In this document: positions 19,092 through 25,740 of the stretch, in pieces
Layout: each line of letters begins with the position of its first letter
Numbering within the stretch: the stretch's first letter is position 1
NCBI RefSeq assembly: GCF_000717715.1
Contig: NZ_JOAI01000060.1
Location: 1 to 34,691 of the forward strand
Length of the DNA: 34,691 nucleotides
Direction: 5' to 3'
Source of the DNA: Streptomyces sp. NRRL B-24484
GTDB taxonomy: Bacteria > Actinomycetota > Actinomycetes > Streptomycetales > Streptomycetaceae
The notes under the pieces: generated by a model
Seen by the model: only the letters and a program-made list of their open reading frames with translations
What the model was told of the DNA's origin: nothing
The model's database searches: none
Position numbers and translations under genes: made by a program

Positions 19092-20438
19092 TCAGGTTGC
19101 CATGGCTCCGGCTGCTCGCTGGGCCAGTTCGTTCGCGGCGGCGGTGTTGAGCCGTTCGAGTCGGGCTTGGAGGTCGACGACGGCGTCGCGGATCTTGACG
19201 GAGTGGACGCCGGCTGCGGTGTCGAGGAATTCCGACCAGGCGGTGAGTGCGCCGTCCTGGTCGTCGCGGCGTAGCCGGACGGTGCCGAGGTCGGCGAGGA
19301 CGATGGCGCGGGAGCGGCGGCGGTCGAGGCCGTGGATGTCGAGGGCTCGGTTGAGGTGGTCTTCGGCGGCGGTGTTGTCGCCGAGGCGGGCGAGGATCAT
19401 GCCGGTGTGGTGGGCCCAGCGTCCGATGCTGAAGTGGGAGGCCCAGGAGGCTCCGGGGGCGTCGGCGGCGCGTTCGATGTGGGTCTGGGATGCGGCGATG
19501 TACTGCATGGCGAGGTGGCGGTTGCCGTCGAGGGCGGCGGCGTCGGCGAGGGTGGTCTCGTAGTAGGCGAGGGCTTTGGGGTCGAGGCCGCGGGCTTGTT
19601 CGACGCACTGTTCGGCGAGGCGGACGGCGAGGGCGGGGCGGTGAAGGTCGATGGCGCGGATGGCGCGGCCGCGCAGGGCGGTGCAGGCGAGTTCGGGGTC
19701 GCCCGCTTCGCCGGCGAGGACGTAGGCGTGGTTGTAGTAGTCCTCGGCGAGGTTCTGGTGGCCGGCGTCCTGGTTCATCCAGCCGATGAGGTGGACCATC
19801 TCGGAGGTGGCTGCGTAGAGCTGGCGGCCGGTGTTCTCGGTCCACCGGCCCTGGAGCCAGCGTGAGACGTCGCCGTGCAGGTAGGTGACGGCCATCTGTC
19901 GGGCGGTTCCGCCGCCGAGTTCGGCGGCGGCGTCGCCGAGGACGCGGGTCATGGCCCTCACGGCGTTGACTTCGCCTGGTCCGACGCGGACGGTGGCGTC
20001 GGTCTGGGCGTTGAGGCGTCGGAGTACGGCGTCGGGGTCGGGCAGGCCGAGGGCGGTCAGGGCGCCGGCGGCGAGCGCCTGTCGTCGGTTGAGCACGTCG
20101 CTCTCGCTCCTTCCGTGTTCCATCCTTCCAAGCTCCAGCAGAGACTTCACGGTATCGACTTCGCCGTCGTCGAGGGCCGAGACGCCGGTGAGGCGGGCCG
20201 GGCTGATGGCCAGTGCGCGGGCGACGGCGGCGATTGTCGTCGTGGTAGCGGGCCTCCCGCCAGTCTCCACCTTCGCCAGCAGGGACTCCGAGATTCCTGC
20301 GCGGCGGGCGAGCTGGGGCTGGGTCAGGTCGGCGTCCTCGCGTGCCTGCTTGATCCGTTCGCCGACCGCGTCGGGCTGGCGGGGGCCGGCGCCAGGCGTG
20401 GTCCGGTCGCTGCTGGTCGTGTGTGACTGGGTGTGCAA
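19092..20438 (-). CDS. XRE-family regulator with TPR-like C-terminal domain
   Basis: The 448-residue product has an N-terminal HTH-XRE domain (about 26-80: VGERIKQAREDADLTQPQLA then RRAGISESLLAKVETGGRPA). A Ser/Arg linker with RRQAL follows, then a long helical-repeat region of TPR type (LAEDYYNHAYVLAGEAGDPE, AVRLAEQCVEQARGLD, TAAEDHLNRALDIHG). Such regulators are widespread in Streptomyces and often control the neighbouring cluster in response to a bound peptide or protein. The start is a TTG, with GGGGAG about 11 bases upstream; this start is uncertain. It diverges from the phosphonate-type operon with 118 bp between them, making it the likely regulator of that operon. Confidence 0.85.
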   Translation of the reverse strand: MHTQSHTTSSDRTTPGAGPRQPDAVGERIKQAREDADLTQPQLARRAGISESLLAKVETGGRPATTTTIAAVARALAISPARLTGVSALDDGEVDTVKSLLELGRMEHGRSESDVLNRRQALAAGALTALGLPDPDAVLRRLNAQTDATVRVGPGEVNAVRAMTRVLGDAAAELGGGTARQMAVTYLHGDVSRWLQGRWTENTGRQLYAATSEMVHLIGWMNQDAGHQNLAEDYYNHAYVLAGEAGDPELACTALRGRAIRAIDLHRPALAVRLAEQCVEQARGLDPKALAYYETTLADAAALDGNRHLAMQYIAASQTHIERAADAPGASWASHFSIGRWAHHTGMILARLGDNTAAEDHLNRALDIHGLDRRRSRAIVLADLGTVRLRRDDQDGALTAWSEFLDTAAGVHSVKIRDAVVDLQARLERLNTAAANELAQRAAGAMAT

Positions 20439-20524
20439 GACGTGTGCAACTCCCCTCGATTCACGCAGCGTTGCCGCGCTGTCACTCTCATGGTGCCAGG
20501 CCGGGGAACCAGGGCCGGCACATC

Positions 20525-20537
20525 CCAGACCGTCTGG
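20525..20537. promoter_or_regulatory. Palindrome, candidate operator
   Basis: CCAGACCGTCTGG is a perfect palindrome with 6-bp arms around one central base, 19 bp before the ATG of the HprK-like gene. A second, imperfect inverted repeat flanked by GTGCC and GGCAC lies just upstream (about 20491-20520). Its position between the XRE regulator and the operon makes it a candidate regulator-binding site. Confidence 0.4.
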
Positions 20538-20556
20538 TCAGCAGGGAGTGATTCGC

Positions 20557-21687
20557 ATGACAACACCCAAGGGTGCCAGGGAAGTTGACCCTATCGCCGG
20601 ATTCGAGATCGGGTACCGGGATTCCCGGGTCCGGGCCGAGTTCGACTGCCCCGCCGTGGCCGAGCGGCTGCGCGGAGCGTTCGCCGCCTACGGGGCCCGG
20701 ATCGGCGAACCCGGCCGGGACACGGTCCCCACCGTCCGCATCCGCACCGCCGGCGGCCTCGCGACCGCCCTCGACCGCGAGGACCTCAAGGTGCCGCACG
20801 GCGGCGGCACCCTCACCTGCCCCCGCGGGCTGCCGCTGGTCCACCACGGGCCGCCCCGCTCGCTCGTCACCGTGCTCCAGCCGCGGATCTGCGCCGTGCA
20901 GCTGGACGCCGGCGACCCGCACCTGCCGTTCCTGCACTACCTGGTCAAGTACCCGCTGCGCCGACAGATCGAGCGGCAGGGCTCGGTCCTCGCCCACTCC
21001 TCCGCCATCGAGGCCGCCGTCGGCGCATCGTGCCTGTTCCTCGGCCGCAGCGGCGCGGGGAAGACCACGGCCTTCGTCGAGCTGCTGACGCACGGCTTCC
21101 GCGTGCTGGGCAACGACGCAACCCTGTTGACGCCGCTGGATGGCGGAGGCATCGAGGCCGCCGCCTGGCCCCACATTGTCCGGATCGGACACGGCACCGC
21201 CGCCCACAACGCGGTGCTGCGCGCACTCCCCGCCGACTGGGCCCGGAGGAACCCGAAGGACGGCAAGGCCGAGGTGTTCTTCGACGACCTGGACCGCCTG
21301 TTCGGCCGGCCGATCGCCGCGCCGCCCAGCCGCATCACCACCGTCGTCGACCTCGGCATCGACATCACGAGCGAGGGCTTCGCCGTCCGCCGCCTCACCG
21401 AGCAGGAGACCGTCCGGTTCCTGCGCGAGCGCCTGGTCAACGACCGGCTCCCCACCGGCTGGCTGCCCGGCTGGACGTGGCAGGAGAACCGCAGCGCCGT
21501 ACGGCACGTCGCCGACCAGCTGGCCGCCACCGCCGCGATCTATCAGGTCCGCGCCGGCGTCGCGACGCCGCTGTGGGCCGACCACCTCGCCGACTGGATG
21601 CGTGCCCTCCACCCCAGCACGCCGGCCCCCGCGCCCAACCAGCTGCTCCCGCTCGCCCACCCCGACCTCCACCAGCCCGCCGCCTGA
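20557..21687 (+). CDS. HprK-like P-loop kinase
   Basis: The product is 376 residues from ATG 20557 with GGGAG upstream. Residues 143-172 read SVLAHSSAIEAAVGASCLFL then GRSGAGKTTA. This is the HPr kinase/phosphorylase-type arrangement, with a His-containing strand, an insert and a Walker A (GRSGAGKT, 163-170), followed by FRVLGNDATLL as the acidic second motif. The N-terminal 140 residues lack the DRTGG-type regulatory domain of true HprK. HprK-related proteins also act as peptide or small-molecule kinases in biosynthetic clusters. First gene of a six-gene operon; it probably phosphorylates a pathway intermediate or carrier. The substrate is unknown. Confidence 0.75.
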   Translation: MTTPKGAREVDPIAGFEIGYRDSRVRAEFDCPAVAERLRGAFAAYGARIGEPGRDTVPTVRIRTAGGLATALDREDLKVPHGGGTLTCPRGLPLVHHGPPRSLVTVLQPRICAVQLDAGDPHLPFLHYLVKYPLRRQIERQGSVLAHSSAIEAAVGASCLFLGRSGAGKTTAFVELLTHGFRVLGNDATLLTPLDGGGIEAAAWPHIVRIGHGTAAHNAVLRALPADWARRNPKDGKAEVFFDDLDRLFGRPIAAPPSRITTVVDLGIDITSEGFAVRRLTEQETVRFLRERLVNDRLPTGWLPGWTWQENRSAVRHVADQLAATAAIYQVRAGVATPLWADHLADWMRALHPSTPAPAPNQLLPLAHPDLHQPAA

Positions 21688-21703
21688 CCAGGAAGGCACC
21701 GCC

Positions 21704-22561
21704 ATGACCACCAACCCGCTGAAGGCGGCGCTCACCGCCGCCACCGCATCCCGCACCCTGCTGCGCGCGATGGGCGCAGCGAACGCGATGGCCGCGACCG
21801 TGGCCGCCGAGGCCGGCTTCGATGCCCTGTGGGTGTCGGGCCTGGAGGTGTCGACCGCGCTCGGCCTGCCGGACGAGAACGTGCTAGGGCCGCGCGATCT
21901 GGCCGACGTCGTTGTGACGTTGGGCCGGGTGTGCGACCTGCCGGTGATCGTCGACGTGGACAACGCCGGCGGGTCGGCTGCGACGGCCCGCCGCTTCGGC
22001 ACCGACCTCGCCCGCGCCGGGGCCTCCGCGTTGTGCCTGGAGGACTCCGTGTACCCGAAGGTCAACAGCTTCGCGCTGCACCGCGGCCAGCAGCTCGTCG
22101 ACGCGCAGTTGATGCGCGAGCAGATCAAGGCGCTGCGTGACGCGGCCCCCGGGGTCGTGCTGATCGCCCGCACCGAGGCGATGATCTGCGGCGGCACCGT
22201 GGCGGACGCGTTGGAGCGCGCGGCGGGGTACGTCGAGGCCGGGGCGGATGCCGTGCTGATGCACTCCAAGGACACCACCGGCCAGCAGGCGCTGGACACG
22301 GCCGCGGCCTGGCACGGCCTTGGGCCGCTGGTCACCGTGCCGACCGCGTTCCCGGGCCTGACCGGCGAGCAGCTCGCGACGGCCGGGTTCGCGCTGGCGA
22401 TCTACGCCAACCAGTTGTCGCGGGCGAGCCTGGCCGCGATGCAGGCCACCGCCGCGTCATTCACCGCCCACGGCACCTTCACCGCGCCCGGGGCCCCGCC
22501 GCTGGCCGACGTGCAGGCCCTCCTCCGGATCGCCGACCGGTCCGCAACCGCCTGCCTGTGA
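21704..22561 (+). CDS. pepM-like: PEP mutase / isocitrate-lyase family enzyme
   Basis: In phosphonate pathways this family isomerises phosphoenolpyruvate to phosphonopyruvate, making the C-P bond. The 285-residue product from ATG 21704 (AGGAAGG SD) has WVSGLEVSTALGLPDEN (43-59, Asp57), a metal-binding DVDNAGG (84-90), and LEDSVYPKVNS (112-122), then LIARTEA. True PEP mutases carry EDKx5NS. Here spacing and the NS pair are conserved but the Lys is Ser115, so catalysis may be altered. The next two genes encode a phosphonopyruvate-decarboxylase pair, the enzyme normally needed to pull the unfavourable mutase reaction, so a mutase role remains the best call. A C-C lyase of the same superfamily is the alternative. 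Confidence 0.8.
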   Translation: MTTNPLKAALTAATASRTLLRAMGAANAMAATVAAEAGFDALWVSGLEVSTALGLPDENVLGPRDLADVVVTLGRVCDLPVIVDVDNAGGSAATARRFGTDLARAGASALCLEDSVYPKVNSFALHRGQQLVDAQLMREQIKALRDAAPGVVLIARTEAMICGGTVADALERAAGYVEAGADAVLMHSKDTTGQQALDTAAAWHGLGPLVTVPTAFPGLTGEQLATAGFALAIYANQLSRASLAAMQATAASFTAHGTFTAPGAPPLADVQALLRIADRSATACL

Positions 22562-22584
22562 CCCTGCCCCGGGAGGACACCGCG

Positions 22585-23061
22585 ATGAGCACCACCCTCA
22601 CCCTGGCCGAACGGCTGCGCGGCGCCGGGTTCGACTGCGCCCTGGGCGTGCCCGACTCGCACCTCACCACCCTGATCGACCATCTCGACCAGGCGATGCC
22701 CGTCCACCTCGCCCCGCGCGAGGACGCCGCCGTCGCCGCCGCCGTCGGCATGTCGATCGCCGGCGGCCGACCGCTGCTGTTCATGAAGAACGCCGGCCTG
22801 TTCACCACCGGCGACGCGCTCACCTCCCTCGCCGCCGACGCCGCAGTGCCGCTGGCCCTGCTGGTCGGCTGGGCGGGCACCGGCACCGACCGGCTCCCCC
22901 ACCACACCGTCACCGGCGAGCGCACCACCGACTTTCTCACCGGCCTGGGCGTCGCCTGGTCCACCCCCGATCGGACGGGCGACCTCGACACCTGGTTCTC
23001 CGCCCACCGCGACACCGGCAGGCACTGCGCCCTGCTGATCCAGCCCGGAGGTCTGCACTGA
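22585..23061 (+). CDS. Phosphonopyruvate decarboxylase-like, alpha subunit (TPP PYR domain)
   Basis: The product is 158 residues from ATG 22585, chosen for GGGAGG at good spacing; a GTG at 22558 would overlap the previous stop by four bases. It contains only the N-terminal TPP-enzyme PYR domain: GFDCALGVPDSHLTTLIDHL, the cofactor-activating Glu46 in APREDAAVAAAVG, and LLFMKNAGLFTTGDALTSLA. These match phosphonopyruvate and sulfopyruvate decarboxylases. The split into two polypeptides resembles ComD/ComE sulfopyruvate decarboxylase. With the next gene it should decarboxylate a C-P (or sulfo) pyruvate to the aldehyde. Its stop overlaps the next start by one base (TGATG). Confidence 0.85.
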   Translation: MSTTLTLAERLRGAGFDCALGVPDSHLTTLIDHLDQAMPVHLAPREDAAVAAAVGMSIAGGRPLLFMKNAGLFTTGDALTSLAADAAVPLALLVGWAGTGTDRLPHHTVTGERTTDFLTGLGVAWSTPDRTGDLDTWFSAHRDTGRHCALLIQPGGLH

Positions 23062-23663
23062 TGGCGCCCCGCCACACCATCGCCGCCGCTGTCCTGCACG
23101 CGGCCCGCACCCGCCGGCTGCCGCTGTTCGTCAGCAACGGCTTCCTGTGCCGGGAGGTCATGGCGCTCACCGCACCCGGCCGGGACCGCGTCCTGCCGCT
23201 CCAGGGCGGCATGGGACTGGCCACCGGCGTCGCCGCCGGATACGTCATGGCCGCCGGCCCATCCGGCCCGTCCGGCCCGTGCGGCGCGATCGTCCTCGAG
23301 GGCGACGGCAACCACCAGATGGGCTGGGGCTGCGCGCAGCTCGTCGGCGCCCACGCCCTGCCCCTGGTGCACGTCGTCTCCTGCAACGGCGTCTACCGGT
23401 CCACCGGCGGCCAGAAGGTCCCGGCCCGCACCGACGCCCTGACCGCCGCCGCGGCGCTCGACTACCGGCAGGCGTTCACCGCCATCACCACCGAACAGCT
23501 CGCCGGCTGCCTGGAGCGGGCCCTCGCGCTGCCCGGCCCGAGCCTGATCTACGCCGTCGAGGACGGCACCGGCGCCCCGCCCGACCGCTCCCCGTTCCGC
23601 ACCCGCGACTACACCGAGGCGCTCGCCCGGCAGGCCGCCGCCGACCGGGAGGACCAGCGGTGA
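23061..23663 (+). CDS. Phosphonopyruvate decarboxylase-like, beta subunit (TPP PP domain)
   Basis: The product is 200 residues and contains the C-terminal TPP-pyrophosphate-binding domain. The GDG...N motif is LEGDGNHQMGWG (79-90) with SCNGVYRSTGGQ (107-118), the ending expected for phosphonopyruvate or sulfopyruvate decarboxylase. Residues 46-61 (PLQGGMGLATGVAAGY) form the usual loop before it. Together with the alpha subunit it would form an alpha2-beta2-type enzyme producing phosphonoacetaldehyde from phosphonopyruvate. Start and stop overlap both neighbours, so subunits should be made in equal amounts. No downstream phosphonoacetaldehyde-using enzyme (transaminase, dehydrogenase or reductase) is recognisable in the operon. 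Confidence 0.87.
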   Translation: MAPRHTIAAAVLHAARTRRLPLFVSNGFLCREVMALTAPGRDRVLPLQGGMGLATGVAAGYVMAAGPSGPSGPCGAIVLEGDGNHQMGWGCAQLVGAHALPLVHVVSCNGVYRSTGGQKVPARTDALTAAAALDYRQAFTAITTEQLAGCLERALALPGPSLIYAVEDGTGAPPDRSPFRTRDYTEALARQAAADREDQR

Positions 23664-24775
23664 GGCTGGATGCGCTCGAGGCGCTGCAGGCGACGACGAT
23701 CCGCGCCGAGCTGGGCCCGTACGGCTGCGAGATCGCCGGCGGCACCGGTGTGGAGGGCGACGTGATCGCGGTGCGCGTCGTCGAGGCGGGCGGTGTGAGC
23801 GCGCTGGTCGACTTCCGGGAGGAGCGGCACCCGGTCACGGCGGGCACCGTGCTGCTGGGCGTCCTGGCCAACCGGGACTCCACCACCCACGCCTGCGGCC
23901 GGATCCCGCGCGGCGGCCTGCCGATCGCGGCCGGCAGCCAGCTGGCCTGGCTCGGCGGGCAGTCCGGCCTCATCGGCGTGCTGGACTGGTCACCGGAGCC
24001 GGGCAACCGGCTCGGCCAGCAGGCCGCCGGGACCGTCGAGGCGATCGGCCTGGTCCACACCCGCCTCGGGAAGCTGAACCTGTCCCAGCTGTCGCGCACG
24101 CCCACCGCCCTGCGGGGCCCCGGGGCGAAGCTGCTCGTGGTGGCCGGCACCGCCGCCGAGGTCGGCAAGACCACCCTCGCCGGCCGGATCATCCGGCACC
24201 TGACCCGGGCCGGGCTGCGCGTCGTCGCCGTCAAGCCGACCGGATCCGGCGGCATCGCCGACTCCCTGGCCCACCGGCAGGCCGGGGCGATCGCCGGCTA
24301 CGACCTGGTCGACTGCGGCCTGCCGTCCTCCTACACCGACCCCATCCGATACGAGATCCACATCCAGCGCTGCCTGGGCTACGCCGAGGAGCACCGCCCG
24401 GATCTCGTGCTCGTCGAGCTCGGCGGCGACCTGGTGTGGGGCAACAACGACACCTTCCTGCGCCAGCCCGGCCTGAGCGGGCGCATCGCGGACGTGCTGT
24501 GCGTGTGCTCGGACGCCACCGGGGCGCTTGGCGTCGACGCCTTCCTGCGCCAGGCAGGCCTCGGCCACCTGCCCGTCACCTACGCGCCCGCCTACACCCG
24601 CAACCCCGCCACGTTCACCACCCGCGTCCAGCACCTGCTCGGCTCCCGCACCCCGCTCCTCACGGACACCGCCGACGACACCCTCACCGCCTACCTCGAT
24701 GCCCTCACCACCCGGCACGCTCTCACCGCCCGCCGTGCCCGGGCCACCCACGCCCCGACCAGCGAAGGGAACTGA
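23660..24775 (+). CDS. SIMIBI-type P-loop protein (DUF1611 / dethiobiotin-synthetase-like)
   Basis: The product is 371 residues from GTG 23660, overlapping the previous stop by four bases. The N-terminal domain (about 1-150) is beta-rich and unidentified. The C-terminal domain begins LLVVAGTAAEVGKTTLAGRI (158-177), a deviant Walker A ending VGKTT as in dethiobiotin synthetase, MobB and DUF1611 proteins. A second conserved strand follows (LRVVAVKPTGSGG), and later LVLVELGGDLVWGNN, an acidic strand for the metal. This suggests an ATP-dependent ligase, carboxylase or kinase acting on a small molecule. The two-domain layout recalls DUF1611 proteins, but identity is uncertain. It is probably a tailoring enzyme after the aldehyde is formed. 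Confidence 0.65.
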   Translation: MRLDALEALQATTIRAELGPYGCEIAGGTGVEGDVIAVRVVEAGGVSALVDFREERHPVTAGTVLLGVLANRDSTTHACGRIPRGGLPIAAGSQLAWLGGQSGLIGVLDWSPEPGNRLGQQAAGTVEAIGLVHTRLGKLNLSQLSRTPTALRGPGAKLLVVAGTAAEVGKTTLAGRIIRHLTRAGLRVVAVKPTGSGGIADSLAHRQAGAIAGYDLVDCGLPSSYTDPIRYEIHIQRCLGYAEEHRPDLVLVELGGDLVWGNNDTFLRQPGLSGRIADVLCVCSDATGALGVDAFLRQAGLGHLPVTYAPAYTRNPATFTTRVQHLLGSRTPLLTDTADDTLTAYLDALTTRHALTARRARATHAPTSEGN

Positions 24776-24777
24776 CC

Positions 24778-25656
24778 ATGCCCCACACCCCCGCCGCCGA
24801 CCCCGCCCTCGGCAGGTCCGCCGCCGGACTGTTCGGCGAGCCGATCTGCGCCAAGGAGATCCGCACCAACCCGACCAACGTCCTCGACCGGGTCAAGGCC
24901 CGCCTCGCGGCCAGCCACGCCGCCCTCGTCAAGCACTTCCCCACCGACGACCCGCACCTGTACGTCGACTTCCTCGCCCAGCTCGGCGAGCCGCTCGACA
25001 ACTACGGCGCCGGATCCGACTCCGCCGCCTACCGCCTCCACCCGAAGATCAACGTGGTGCGCTGCCGACCGGGCGGCGCCCGCGTCCAGGAGGCGGGCGG
25101 CCCGCTGACCGCCCACTCCGGCCGGGCCTTCGCCAAGCAGCGCCCCGCCTACACCGCCATGCTGATGGCCCGGGCCGGCTGGCCCGGCGCCCCCGGCCGG
25201 GCCGGCGAGTCGACCGCGGTGCGCTGGGCCGACGCCGTCGCCCGCCACCGCGAGCTGTTCCCCGCCACCGCCGAGCGCGACCTCGCCCTCCTCATCGACA
25301 CCCCGATCCGCATCACCGCGAAGTACGTGGACAGCGAGCTGTCCGACCTGCCGCTGCTCTACCCGCTGCCGGACTCCACCGGCCCGGACGACCTCGGCGC
25401 CCGGTTCTCCCTCGTGATCCGCGACCAGCTGCCCGGCATGGGTCTCGGCGCACAGCTGACGACCGACTACCTCGCAGCACTGGAGCGCTTCGCGCAGGCG
25501 GCCAACGACCCGGCCATCCGCTACCTCCACCTGCTGCAGCAGGGCCAGCTGCTCATCCTGGACAACAACCGGTTCGGCCACGGCCGCCTGCCCCTGCCCG
25601 CCACCGGCCCCGACGGGACCAACCCCCGCGAACTGTGGTCCGCCACCGTCGCCTGA
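24778..25656 (+). CDS. TauD / clavaminate-synthase-like Fe/2-oxoglutarate protein with HxG motif
   Basis: The product is 292 residues from ATG 24778, two bases after the previous stop. The fold signature is LTAHSGRAFAKQRPAYTAML (110-129), matching the HT(D/E)xA...RPxY segment of clavaminate-synthase-like oxygenases, and a C-terminal LLILDNNRFGHGR (258-270) with iron ligand His268 and 2-oxoglutarate-binding Arg270. The first triad reads His113-Ser-Gly115, with Gly in place of the carboxylate ligand. An HxG/HxA facial pair is the known mark of iron/2-oxoglutarate halogenases such as BesD or WelO5, where halide takes the vacant site. A halogenase or an inactive/variant oxygenase are both possible. 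Last gene of the operon. Confidence 0.75.
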   Translation: MPHTPAADPALGRSAAGLFGEPICAKEIRTNPTNVLDRVKARLAASHAALVKHFPTDDPHLYVDFLAQLGEPLDNYGAGSDSAAYRLHPKINVVRCRPGGARVQEAGGPLTAHSGRAFAKQRPAYTAMLMARAGWPGAPGRAGESTAVRWADAVARHRELFPATAERDLALLIDTPIRITAKYVDSELSDLPLLYPLPDSTGPDDLGARFSLVIRDQLPGMGLGAQLTTDYLAALERFAQAANDPAIRYLHLLQQGQLLILDNNRFGHGRLPLPATGPDGTNPRELWSATVA

Positions 25657-25674
25657 CCGACCAACACCAAATGG

Positions 25675-25714
25675 GCGGTGCGCCGTAGCAGCCCCTGCTG
25701 CCGCGGCGCACCGC
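25675..25714. terminator. Hairpin terminator between convergent transcripts
   Basis: An 11-bp stem, GCGGTGCGCCG (25675-25685) with CGGCGCACCGC (25704-25714), encloses a smaller AGCAG/CTGCT stem. It lies between the operon end at 25656 and the convergent murF stop at 25741. Confidence 0.75.
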
Positions 25715-25740
25715 CGCATCCGTCCGATGCCCGGGGCCGG

